Notes: generated from the sequence alone by a model not told the origin. A DNA stretch of 12,380 nt from Candidatus Moraniibacteriota bacterium (GCA_023261605.1 JAHFOP010000028.1:1-12380), one strand, 5' to 3'. Shown: positions 1 through 6,757, counted from the first letter of the stretch. Program-made: numbers and translations.

Positions 1-402
1 CACTTTCATCAAACTCTCAGCCACATTAATGGGCACTCCATATTGAGCCAATACATCAGCTTGCAGATGTATCACGTCATCCAAATACGACAAGCCTTTC
101 CCGACTGGGTGATGTGCAATTACCGCATCCACTCCAAGCTGTTTAGCAATCAAAAGCTCTCCTGCATCAATATCAATTCCTGCCATTATTTTTTTTATTT
201 TTTTCCCACTATCATAATGGACTGTTGAATCCATATAAGGATTAGTTAATCTTTCTTTGTCAAAAGTTTTTTTCTCTTCTGCGGAAAGTTTTTCGTACTG
301 TGTTTTTATCCTAGCTAACTTCTTTTTAACATCAGCTAATGGACGCAGATCATTCTTCATTCCGAATTCTATAGCTAATTTATATATTTCTTGTATATTC
401 AT
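1..402 (-). CDS. NIF3-like family protein (partial, C-terminus outside window)
   Basis: The first 134 codons of a minus-strand gene are visible; it runs off the left edge without a stop. The N-terminal ~60 residues are charged and helical-looking. They are followed by MAGIDIDAGELLIAKQLGVD and then VIAHHPVGKG, which resembles the NIF3/DUF34 family, where the HHP segment belongs to a di-metal site. NIF3-like proteins are conserved metal-binding proteins without a firmly settled reaction. The ATG lies 16 nt behind the glyQS stop, so the gene is probably co-transcribed with glyQS and shares its T-box control. No clear Shine-Dalgarno precedes it. The family call rests on the short GID-D and AHHP motifs only, because the rest of the protein is missing; a related metal-dependent hydrolase cannot be excluded. 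Confidence 0.6.
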   Translation of the reverse strand, partial: MNIQEIYKLAIEFGMKNDLRPLADVKKKLARIKTQYEKLSAEEKKTFDKERLTNPYMDSTVHYDSGKKIKKIMAGIDIDAGELLIAKQLGVDAVIAHHPVGKGLSYLDDVIHLQADVLAQYGVPINVAESLMKV

Positions 403-418
403 AATTTTTAGAAAATAA

Positions 419-1816
419 TTACTTCAAATTCTCCCTCAAATAACTTTCCAATTCTTCGATTTTAATCCGTTCTTGCTTCATTGTATCACGTTCTCGCACT
501 GTTACTGATTTGTCGTTTAGAGTTTCAAAATCCACGGTCACGCAAAACGGAGTGCCGATTTCGTCTTGGCGGCGGTAACGCTTGCCGATGGATTGCGTCT
601 CGTCATATTCTGCCATGAAATTCTCACGCAATTTTTCATAAAGCTCTTTGGCTGGAACGGAAAGTTCTTCTTTTTTGGAAAGTGGCAAAACCGCCACTTT
701 GATTGGCGCCAAGCGTTTGTCCAATTTCAAAACGACACGCGTTTCATCACCCACCTTTTCTTCTTGATAGGCCTTATCCAAAAACATAAACATCAATCGT
801 CCAATGCCCACGGAAGTTTCCATGATATGCGGCACGAATCTTTCATTGGTTTTCTCATCAAAATAACTCAGATCCACACCGGAAAATTTACTGTGTTGCG
901 ACAAATCCCAGTCGCCCCGTGCATGAATACCTTCTACCTCTTTAAATCCTCCAAGGGATTTGAAATTATATTCAATGTCATAGGCCTCTGACGCGTAGTG
1001 TGCCAGCTTGTCATGTTTGTAAAAACGGATTTCGTTTTCTTGCATGCCATAATTCAAATACCACTCCCAGCGTGTTTTTTTCCAATATTCATATTTTTCT
1101 TTCATGATGCTCGGGTGCAAGAAATATTGCATTTCCAATTGTTCAAACTCACGTGTGCGAAAAATGAACTGACGCGCCACGATTTCATTGCGAAAAGCTT
1201 TGCCCACTTGCGCGATGCCAAACGGCAATTTCACATGCAACGAATCCAGAGTGTTTTTATATTCCAAATAAATTCCCCCGCAAGTTTCCGGCCGCAAATA
1301 GACCACATTTTCTTCTTTGAGTTCATCGGTTGGAGAACCGATATTAGATTTAACCATCAAAGAAAATATTTTCGCCTCAGTCAAATCAGCCGAACCACAA
1401 TTTGGACATTTCAGTTTTTTCTCGGAACGCAGTTTATCCAAATGCATATTAAGTTCCTCTAACGGCGCCTTGTCAGCATTGATGCCAAATTCTTCCAAGA
1501 TATGATCAGCGCGATATCGCGACTTGCATTTCTTGCAATCAACTTGCGGATCATTGAATCCTCCCACGTGACCGGAAGCTACCCAAGTTTTTGGATGCAT
1601 GAAAATGGCGCTATCAAGTCCAACCACATCTGAGCGAAGTTGCACCATATGGCGCCACCATGCGTCACGGATATTGTTTTTGAGGAGCGTGCCATAATGC
1701 CCATAATCATAAATGGCACTCATCCCACCATAAATCTCACTCGACGGAAAGACGAATCCTCGGCGTTTACACAGCGACGTCATCTTTTCCATCATATTTT
1801 CTTTTTTCTCTTCCAT
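419..1816 (-). CDS. glyQS: Glycyl-tRNA synthetase, single-chain (alpha2) type
   Basis: This class II synthetase charges tRNA-Gly in the cytoplasm. The 465-residue length fits the single-chain GlyRS, not the two-subunit GlyQ/GlyS enzyme. Visible signatures are the N-terminal FPSSEIYGG...YDYGHYGT stretch, a CxxC...CxxC zinc-type pair (CKKC near residue 95, CPNC near 138), the motif 2 region FRNEIVARQFIFRTREFEQLEMQYF-like segment, a motif 3 segment ETSVGIGRLMF, and the C-terminal anticodon-binding domain ending in DETQSIGKRYRRQDEIGTPFCVTVD-like sequence. One oddity is RPETCGG where relatives usually have RPETAQG. The first ATG has no Shine-Dalgarno; in-frame ATGs at codons 8, 9 and 12 are possible starts. 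The gene is preceded by a promoter and a T-box leader (1836-1988) and followed after 16 nt by the NIF3-like gene. Confidence 0.96.
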   Translation of the reverse strand: MEEKKENMMEKMTSLCKRRGFVFPSSEIYGGMSAIYDYGHYGTLLKNNIRDAWWRHMVQLRSDVVGLDSAIFMHPKTWVASGHVGGFNDPQVDCKKCKSRYRADHILEEFGINADKAPLEELNMHLDKLRSEKKLKCPNCGSADLTEAKIFSLMVKSNIGSPTDELKEENVVYLRPETCGGIYLEYKNTLDSLHVKLPFGIAQVGKAFRNEIVARQFIFRTREFEQLEMQYFLHPSIMKEKYEYWKKTRWEWYLNYGMQENEIRFYKHDKLAHYASEAYDIEYNFKSLGGFKEVEGIHARGDWDLSQHSKFSGVDLSYFDEKTNERFVPHIMETSVGIGRLMFMFLDKAYQEEKVGDETRVVLKLDKRLAPIKVAVLPLSKKEELSVPAKELYEKLRENFMAEYDETQSIGKRYRRQDEIGTPFCVTVDFETLNDKSVTVRERDTMKQERIKIEELESYLRENLK

Positions 1817-1835
1817 ATTATTATTTTAAAAAATT

Positions 1836-1897
1836 AAAAAATCCCGTTCCAATAACTCAAAAATATTAAAAAATATTTTTAAATTACTAGAACGAGA
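1836..1897 (-). terminator. Regulated intrinsic terminator of the glyQS T-box leader
   Basis: On the minus strand TCTCGTTC then TAGTAA pair with TTATTG then GAACGGGA, about 14 pairs including G-T wobbles, around an AT-rich loop, and run directly into six T residues (1836-1841). The 5' arm contains the TCTAGT and CTCGT segments that the antiterminator also needs, so the two folds exclude each other. This is the classical OFF state of a transcriptional T-box. The terminator ends about 20 nt before the glyQS ATG. Confidence 0.82.
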
Positions 1898-1988
1898 CTC
1901 ATGCTCGCGGTTCCATCTAGTTTCCCCGATTAAAATCAGGACTGCTTGATTATATTAAACTTTCCCTCAGGAGCCAAACCCCGAGTAC
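1836..1988 (-). promoter_or_regulatory. Candidate glycine T-box riboswitch with very short Stem I, leader of glyQS
   Basis: On the minus strand, TGGAACCGCG (1906-1915) matches the conserved T-box sequence. It sits in a fitting antiterminator: outer helix ACTAGA/TCTAGT, a 7-nt bulge TGGAACC, then inner helix GCGAG/CTCGT. TGGA would pair with a UCCA tRNA end, as expected for tRNA-Gly (discriminator U73). A mutually exclusive terminator helix follows. Upstream is a Stem III-like hairpin (TCCTGAT, loop TTTA, ATCGGGGA; 1923-1941). Nearer the predicted start is one small hairpin (CTCGGGG/TCCTGAG, 1966-1985) with TTTGGC in its loop, where GGC could be the glycine specifier. Stem II is absent, as in known glycine T-boxes. 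The expected action is read-through when uncharged tRNA-Gly binds. The Stem I and specifier assignment is inference. Confidence 0.8.
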
Positions 1989-1992
1989 TTCT

Positions 1993-2021
1993 TTTATATC
2001 ACGCGCTTTATCTTTTGTCAA
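1993..2021 (-). promoter_or_regulatory. Sigma-70-type promoter for glyQS
   Basis: TTGACA (2016-2021) and TATAAA (1993-1998) are separated by exactly 17 bp on the minus strand, close to the sigma-70 consensus. Transcription should begin near 1986-1988, just upstream of the small hairpin of the T-box leader. The -35 box lies in the centre of a 23-bp palindrome and overlaps the -35 box of the divergent promoter. Confidence 0.8.
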
Positions 2022-2029
2022 AAGATAAA
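2007..2029. promoter_or_regulatory. 23-bp perfect palindrome over shared -35 boxes (possible operator)
   Basis: Two 11-bp arms (TTTATCTTTTG and its reverse complement) flank a single central base at 2018. The central TTGTCAA supplies the -35 boxes of both divergent promoters. Two overlapping -35 boxes explain only the central 7 bp; the outer 8 bp of symmetry on each side are not required by the promoters and suggest a dimeric regulator binding site. No linked DNA-binding regulator gene is seen, so the operator role is inference. Confidence 0.6.
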
Positions 2030-2042
2030 ATAGATGTATAAT
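2015..2042 (+). promoter_or_regulatory. Divergent promoter for the 69-codon gene
   Basis: TTGTCA (2015-2020) and a perfect TATAAT (2037-2042) are separated by 16 bp on the plus strand. The start would be near 2049, giving a leader of about 40 nt to the ATG at 2090. The -35 box overlaps that of the glyQS promoter on the opposite strand, so the polymerases should compete. Confidence 0.72.
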
Positions 2043-2089
2043 GTAATTATTCATACCCTCTAATAAAATTAACTTTGGAGAATAAAAAT

Positions 2090-2299
2090 ATGAACTTTTT
2101 ACCCAAAGGAGAAATTCGCTATCTTCTAGAGAATCAACCCAAAAGAAAAAAAATTCTGCATGCGGCGCGACTTGACAATGATGAAGCGTCGGAGAGGGAA
2201 GAGCCCAATCCTTTCACACTGGCGAAACCTACCGGCGAAGACGTGCTCATTATAAGAAAAACAACAACAGAGGAGGAAAAAGAAAATGGTGACGAATAA
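2090..2299 (+). CDS. Small charged hypothetical protein (69 aa)
   Basis: The gene is not recognised. The ATG at 2090 is preferred over an upstream in-frame TTG at 2075, because GGAG (2077-2080) sits 9 nt before the ATG as a Shine-Dalgarno and is part of the TTG-start reading. The product is short and highly charged: a lysine-rich middle (PKRKKI) and an acidic tail (EEEKENGDE), with no membrane segment, no signal peptide and no cysteine. It is the only plus-strand gene in the window, with its own promoter and terminator, which supports a real expressed gene. It may be a small cytosolic accessory protein; no function can be assigned. Confidence 0.7.
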   Translation: MNFLPKGEIRYLLENQPKRKKILHAARLDNDEASEREEPNPFTLAKPTGEDVLIIRKTTTEEEKENGDE

Positions 2300-2319
2300 A
2301 AAAATTCGGCACCATTTTT
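2283..2319. terminator. Bidirectional intrinsic terminator between convergent genes
   Basis: AAAATGGTG (2283-2291) pairs with CACCATTTT (2310-2318), and inner CGAAT (2293-2297) with ATTCG (2304-2308), leaving one A/G mismatch and a six-A loop. The plus strand ends in TTTTT. The minus strand leaves the hairpin into TTTTCTTTTT, so it can also end the U32 operon, whose stop codon is at 2337. The 5' arm overlaps the last codons of the 69-codon gene. Confidence 0.78.
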
Positions 2320-2336
2320 AATTTTAGGAAAAAATT

Positions 2337-3635
2337 TTATTTTATCTTGCGTCGCAATAAAGTCTTCGCCGGCAAAGCATTACTAAATCGTACGAAGAAT
2401 CGGTTAGCGTGTCCGCCGTGAATTTCCGACACTTCTTCCATTTTATAGTTAAGTATTTTTTTGATTTTTATCTTTATGTTGCCTTCCGGCGTCACAGCTT
2501 CAATTGCATCTTGGAAAAACATTTCATTGTGGACAAAAACAATATTGAAAATTTGACCATCAATCTTTTTTTGTCCCTCTACTATTCCTGCGAATTTGAA
2601 TGCCGGCTCGCTCAACTTTCCTTCGAAATTATGTTCCGGCTCGGCTCCCAAAAGAAAGCCCTTGGTGTATCCCCTGTTCACCAGCTGATCCAATTCTTTT
2701 TGCTGTTCTCTAATAACTTTCTTTAAATCTCTCGCGCCAATGGCATCAATGATTTTTCGATACGCGCGCGTTACCACAGAAACATAGTAGACACTCTTAG
2801 CCCGTCCCTCAATTTTGAAACTTGTCACACCGGCCGCCGCTAAATCAGCAATATGCTCCGACAAATTCAAGTCCCGACTATTGAAAAAATATGTCCCATG
2901 TCGATCCTCTTCTAAGTCAATTTTATGGCCATTAACTTTTTCTTCCACGTCTAAACAAAGAAAGTCCCTCCCTTCATTTTTAACTTTCCTGCCTGCCGGC
3001 GAGGCAGGTACTTTTAAACTTTTGACTGGATTATACCCCCACCGGCACGGCTGCGTGCAATCCCCCAGATTGGCACTTTTATCATTCATCCATTTAGACA
3101 AAATGCAGCGGCCAGAATAGCTCATGCACATTGCCCCATGAATGAAATATTCCAACTCCATTTTCGGCACCGCAAATTTAATTTCACGAATCTCAGCCAA
3201 GGTGACTTCACGCGCCAGCACAATTCTTTTCACTCCAACCGATTGCCAAAACTTCACTGCTTCGATGTTGGTCGCGTTAGCTTGAGTCGACAGATGAATC
3301 TCCACTTTGGGTAAATGTTTCTTGACGAGCATAATAATCCCAGGATCTGCCACAATTACACCATCGATTTTCAGAATTTTTAAAAACTGCAAATGCTTTT
3401 TAATATCATTCAGATGCTTATTGTGCGCATAAATATTGAGTGTTACATAAATTTTCTTTTTGTGCTGATGAACAAATTCCACTGCTTCCCACATTGATTC
3501 CTCCGTGAAATTGTTGATCCTCGCCCGCAAAGAAAAATCCGGCACCCCGCAATAGACCGCATCTGCGCCATAAGCCACAGCATATTTCAACTTCTCCAAG
3601 TTGCCAGCAGGAGCAAGCAATTCAACTTTTTTCAT
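2337..3635 (-). CDS. trhP: U32-family protein, TrhP-like tRNA uridine-34 hydroxylase
   Basis: The protein begins with the family opening ELLAPAGNLEKLKYAVAYGA and contains the U32 signature EYFIHGAMC...YSGRC around residues 162-177. Cysteines 170, 177, 193 and 197 are likely iron-sulfur ligands. TrhP proteins make 5-hydroxyuridine at tRNA position 34 using prephenate; older annotations call the family peptidase U32. The length (432) matches TrhP rather than the longer RlhA. Between CRWGY (residue 201) and EEDRHGTY (242) there are about 24 more residues than I expect, including PASPAGR encoded by a palindrome. The ATG overlaps the tgt stop by 4 bp (ATGA), so the two are probably translationally coupled. 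A UbiU/V-like role is an alternative, less likely given the tgt linkage. Confidence 0.82.
   Translation of the reverse strand: MKKVELLAPAGNLEKLKYAVAYGADAVYCGVPDFSLRARINNFTEESMWEAVEFVHQHKKKIYVTLNIYAHNKHLNDIKKHLQFLKILKIDGVIVADPGIIMLVKKHLPKVEIHLSTQANATNIEAVKFWQSVGVKRIVLAREVTLAEIREIKFAVPKMELEYFIHGAMCMSYSGRCILSKWMNDKSANLGDCTQPCRWGYNPVKSLKVPASPAGRKVKNEGRDFLCLDVEEKVNGHKIDLEEDRHGTYFFNSRDLNLSEHIADLAAAGVTSFKIEGRAKSVYYVSVVTRAYRKIIDAIGARDLKKVIREQQKELDQLVNRGYTKGFLLGAEPEHNFEGKLSEPAFKFAGIVEGQKKIDGQIFNIVFVHNEMFFQDAIEAVTPEGNIKIKIKKILNYKMEEVSEIHGGHANRFFVRFSNALPAKTLLRRKIK
2958..3029. repeat. In-frame insert with palindrome inside the U32 gene
   Basis: This stretch encodes the extra residues ~203-226 of the U32 protein. 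Its core (2988-3008) is an inverted repeat: CCTGCC and GGCAGG arms around TGCCGGCGA, which itself holds the palindrome GCCGGC. It is GC-rich against AT-rich flanks. The insert length is estimated from memory of the family, so the borders are approximate. Confidence 0.5.
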
Positions 3636-4831
3636 TGCTTTTTCAATTTATTCATTAGTTCCATATAAAATTTCAAATTATGCGCCGCCGCCAAACGCAT
3701 CCCCAGCGGATCTTTAGAAACGAAAAGATGGTGCAAATAGCTTCTCGTATGATTTTTACACAACTCACAATCACACTGAGAATCAACCACTGAGAAATCT
3801 TCTTTGAATTTTCCGTTATTAATATTCAGCGTTTCATAAAATCCCCCTCCTGTATTTTTTTGATCAGTGGAAATTTCATCGTTAAGCTTTGATTGAAAAT
3901 CTGAAATTGAAAATTGAAAATTATTTTTCCGCAGGAAGATTCTTCCGTGCCTACCTTCTCTTGTCGGAATAACACAATCGAACATATCCCAACCATAAGA
4001 ATGACAGCGCACAATATCCTCCGGCGTACCGACACCCAGCGCGAAACGCAAAGCATCTTTTGGAATGCATGACGCTGTCTCGCGCAAAACTTCAGCCAAA
4101 AAATTTCCTTCCGCGTCAACGTGGCGCGCCCCAAAACCATAACCATCCCAGCCCAAGGCTGGTCCGCCTATGGCGGAAAAACCAATCTTAATTAATTCCT
4201 CCGCACAATGCTTTCTTAAGTCCAAATATTCTCCTCCCTGAATAACACAAAAAATCAATGGCCGATTTTTTTCTTCTATATTTCTTAGCTTCAACTGTTT
4301 TTTATACTCAATCATACATCTCTCTGCCCAACGAATCGTCCGCTCAACGGAGTCCGCAATGCGCTCACGCGCATAATCGTTCGGTGGCACATCATCCAGA
4401 ACCACCATCATGTCCACGCCCAAATCGAATTGAATCTGAATGGATTTCTCCGGCGTCAAAACATTACGCGCGCCATTTACCGGTGATTTGAAAACCACTT
4501 CATTTTCCGTAATTTTCCCCATATGCGGATTTTTGTGAATCAGTGAAAAAATTTGAAAGCCACCAGAATCGCTGAGTAATGGGTGTGACCAATTCATAAA
4601 CCGATGCACTCCGCCAGCCGCCCGAATCAATTCCATCCCGGGACTGAGAAACAGATGATAGGTATTGACCACCATAGGTCCCACACCGACATTTTCCAAA
4701 TCATTGCCACTGAGCGATTTCACAAATCCCCGCGTCGCATCCGGCATAAAAAACGGAGTTTTGATTTCTCCGTTTTTGGTCGTGATTTGGCCGACTCGCG
4801 CTGTCTGTTTTCTCGCACTTATCTCAAACAT
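3632..4831 (-). CDS. tgt: Queuine/preQ1 tRNA-guanine transglycosylase with two in-frame insertions
   Basis: TGT swaps guanine 34 of GUN-anticodon tRNAs for a 7-deazaguanine base. Visible are NTYHLFLSPG, the general acid/base Asp88 in SDSGGFQ, LDD (146-147), VIQGG (196-200), the nucleophile Asp285 in DMFDCVIPTR, and the zinc site CxCxxC (353, 355, 358) with His384. At 399 residues it is longer than a typical ~375-residue TGT because of inserts at residues 219-228 (ten residues encoded by two perfect hairpins) and about 301-330. After removing the first insert the pocket reads DGYGFGARHVDA where E. coli has DGYAVGGLAVGE, so the usual glutamate is missing. It lies 21 nt after the DUF11-like gene and overlaps the U32 gene. 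The catalytic residues are present, so activity is likely; base specificity is uncertain. Confidence 0.93.
   Translation of the reverse strand: MFEISARKQTARVGQITTKNGEIKTPFFMPDATRGFVKSLSGNDLENVGVGPMVVNTYHLFLSPGMELIRAAGGVHRFMNWSHPLLSDSGGFQIFSLIHKNPHMGKITENEVVFKSPVNGARNVLTPEKSIQIQFDLGVDMMVVLDDVPPNDYARERIADSVERTIRWAERCMIEYKKQLKLRNIEEKNRPLIFCVIQGGEYLDLRKHCAEELIKIGFSAIGGPALGWDGYGFGARHVDAEGNFLAEVLRETASCIPKDALRFALGVGTPEDIVRCHSYGWDMFDCVIPTREGRHGRIFLRKNNFQFSISDFQSKLNDEISTDQKNTGGGFYETLNINNGKFKEDFSVVDSQCDCELCKNHTRSYLHHLFVSKDPLGMRLAAAHNLKFYMELMNKLKKQ
3842..3931. repeat. AT-rich in-frame insert in tgt with 7-bp TTGAAAA-type repeats
   Basis: Between HGRIF and the conserved LNINNGKF there are 35 residues where relatives have about 7. 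The DNA at about 3891-3923 is made of imperfect TTGAAAA units on the plus strand, encoding NFQFSISDFQSK. The rest of the insert (LNDEISTDQKNTGGG) is polar and glycine-rich, like a surface loop. It sits between the nucleophile motif and the zinc site. Borders are estimated. Confidence 0.55.
4148..4177. repeat. 30-bp double-hairpin insert in tgt
   Basis: Two perfect 15-nt hairpins lie back to back: 4148-4162 (CCAGCC, CAA, GGCTGG) and 4163-4177 (TCCGCC, TAT, GGCGGA). Each has 6-bp arms and a 3-nt loop. Read on the coding strand they give ten residues, SAIGGPALGW. Removing exactly these 30 bp leaves LIKIGF joined to DGYG, which lines up residue for residue with E. coli LIEIGF-DGYA as I remember it. 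The element is in frame and free of stops. Confidence 0.7.
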
Positions 4832-4852
4832 CCATTTTTCTTTGACTTTATT

Positions 4853-6757
4853 CTACTTTGAAACTCTACTGCCACCAACATTTATAGTAGCTGCATCCTC
4901 AGGTAAATTGATAGTTTTTGCTTCACTGCTAACACTCAAATCCTCCAATGTGAAAAGATCTTTCGCGCCAAGAGTTGCTTGCCCTAAAAGCCCGACTTCT
5001 CGACCAGCTTGTTCTGGCGATGGTTTTATCTTCACTTGAAAAGCCACCTCAAGCGGAGCACTCAGCACTCCTTCCCCAGCGTCCATCTTGCCAATATTCC
5101 AAACAACAGAGTTAGTTCTTTCGTTATAACTCAACCTAGCATCATCCGGAAAAATCTTCCCAGTCATAGTGGCATTGGTCGGCAAACTGGCTGTCACTGT
5201 AACATTGTTTATATCATTGGAAACATTCATGGCTTTCCAGTGTAGCGTATAGGTGGTTTCCTGTCCAACTTTCGGCGGTATAGGTCCAGAATTAGTGATT
5301 GTTGCGTCATGATAAAAACCTCGTGTTTCCAAAATTATTTTACTGTTAAGTTTCATATCCAATCTATTACTGGAAACTATCTTGTTCATTGCAATCGGCG
5401 TCGACACATCCGGACTGTCAATTTTCGCCAAGCTAGTAACAATGAAATTTTTCTTCTGTTCACCATCTAATGGTATATTATTTTTAACTCCGATAGAAAA
5501 AACGATATCTCCGCTCGTCCCAGGGGCTAAATTATTGAAAGCGGGAATATCAGATGCTTTCCACGTGATCAGATTGTTCGACGCGTCAAAACTTCCCCCT
5601 TGCATATCTAAAGTAGTATAATCCAAAACGGGGCTGTCCAATTTTTCCGTCACAATCACGTCGCGCAAACCCAGGTTACCGTTGTTTTTATAATTTATTC
5701 TAAATTCAAGATGTTCGCCGGCATCAACGCTAAGTTGTTTTTTATAATTAATTGTCTGAGCGATGAGAAGAGGTGAAGTCATTATGCGAGTAGCGACAGT
5801 TTCATCGTTATAACTCACAAATTCTCCTTTATCCATCACTCCCATAGACACCGTCGCCAACCTAGTCATGCCACTTTCGGAGTCCAATTGCCCACTTATG
5901 ACCACCTTTCCCGCCTCTCCTGGTTTTAAACTGCCAATTTTCCAAGTGTTTCCGTCTGACGACTCAGTTGGAACAGCATCAAAAAATTTGAACCCTTCTG
6001 GATATTGCATCTGCAGTTGAAGACCATCCAATGTCTCCGTGCTGTTGTTGCGATAGTTGATCAGATAATCCAACGCGTTGCCCTTAACAATGTCTTGCGG
6101 CCCTTGAATTTCCAAGGTGATTGGAGCAGGAATAATATTCACGCCAAGTTGGTTTTTGGTTTCAAATTGCCCGAAGAAAAACGCCGGCTGATAATCTAAA
6201 CTCGCCCTCAAATAAATCAACGCGCCTTTGGGGCTATACGCTTTGCCAGTGAGGAAAACCTTGCCGGAAGAGCGCAACGCCACTGAACCTAAAGAATAGA
6301 CTCCCGAAGTCGGCCCCTCTTCTTTGAAATTTTCATTGGCTGCTGGTTTGAACTCTTCCGGATAAGAAACCTTGATTACCGCGTTTCTCATCCCAATCCA
6401 GTTGTCATTTTTATAGTCAATTTCATACGTGACCGCTTGCCCACTTTCTGATTGTTCTGACCCGCGAATAGAAACGCTGGAATTCTTCACATTGAAAGCC
6501 GCTTGTCTGATTTCAAAAGCAACAGCTAGAAGCAAAACCATGGCCAAAACGACAATCAATGCCAAAAGCCCCTTGGTGATTTTTCCTTTTTCCGCCTGTC
6601 CCAACCCCACGCTTTTCTCCATCCACAAATCTTTTTCGTGAGGAGTATTTACACCTGTCTCACTCGCCTCAGGATTATACTGCGTGATTTCATGTTGAGC
6701 CAGATTTTCCTCTTGCTCCTTTTTATATAGCTTATCTTTAATGTTAAAAAGAGACAT
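4853..6757 (-). CDS. Membrane-anchored protein with tandem DUF11/Ig-like domains
   Basis: The N-terminal ~60 residues are charged and probably cytoplasmic. One hydrophobic segment follows at about 64-81 (GLLALIVVLAMVLLLAVAF), and then a long extracellular part of about 550 residues. Four related beta-sandwich-like units seem present, at about 88-205, 207-325, 330-465 and 480-620, recognisable by recurring Y-x-I-x-Y-K-N motifs (YEIDYKND, YLINYRNN, FRINYKNN, YTLHWKAM), I-x-V-x-x-P-x-x-F/A segments, W-x-I-G (TWKIGSLKPGE, VWNIGKMDAGE) and G-x-V/IxF/V closings. This is the pattern of DUF11-type repeat domains of surface proteins. There is no sortase or cysteine anchor, so it is probably held by the TM helix. 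It is first in an operon with tgt, with a weak ribosome site. A role in the cell surface or adhesion is inference. Confidence 0.75.
   Translation of the reverse strand: MSLFNIKDKLYKKEQEENLAQHEITQYNPEASETGVNTPHEKDLWMEKSVGLGQAEKGKITKGLLALIVVLAMVLLLAVAFEIRQAAFNVKNSSVSIRGSEQSESGQAVTYEIDYKNDNWIGMRNAVIKVSYPEEFKPAANENFKEEGPTSGVYSLGSVALRSSGKVFLTGKAYSPKGALIYLRASLDYQPAFFFGQFETKNQLGVNIIPAPITLEIQGPQDIVKGNALDYLINYRNNSTETLDGLQLQMQYPEGFKFFDAVPTESSDGNTWKIGSLKPGEAGKVVISGQLDSESGMTRLATVSMGVMDKGEFVSYNDETVATRIMTSPLLIAQTINYKKQLSVDAGEHLEFRINYKNNGNLGLRDVIVTEKLDSPVLDYTTLDMQGGSFDASNNLITWKASDIPAFNNLAPGTSGDIVFSIGVKNNIPLDGEQKKNFIVTSLAKIDSPDVSTPIAMNKIVSSNRLDMKLNSKIILETRGFYHDATITNSGPIPPKVGQETTYTLHWKAMNVSNDINNVTVTASLPTNATMTGKIFPDDARLSYNERTNSVVWNIGKMDAGEGVLSAPLEVAFQVKIKPSPEQAGREVGLLGQATLGAKDLFTLEDLSVSSEAKTINLPEDAATINVGGSRVSK

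Noticed and set aside
566..1462. Two plus-strand open frames opposite glyQS
   Set aside because: They are shadows of the GlyRS coding frame with low-complexity Phe/Ile/His-rich products and no promoter or ribosome site.
3826..4146. Minus-strand frame overlapping tgt with GGAGGGGGATTTTATG near its end
   Set aside because: The strong SD-like sequence and ATG lead to only three codons before a stop; the frame lies entirely within tgt.
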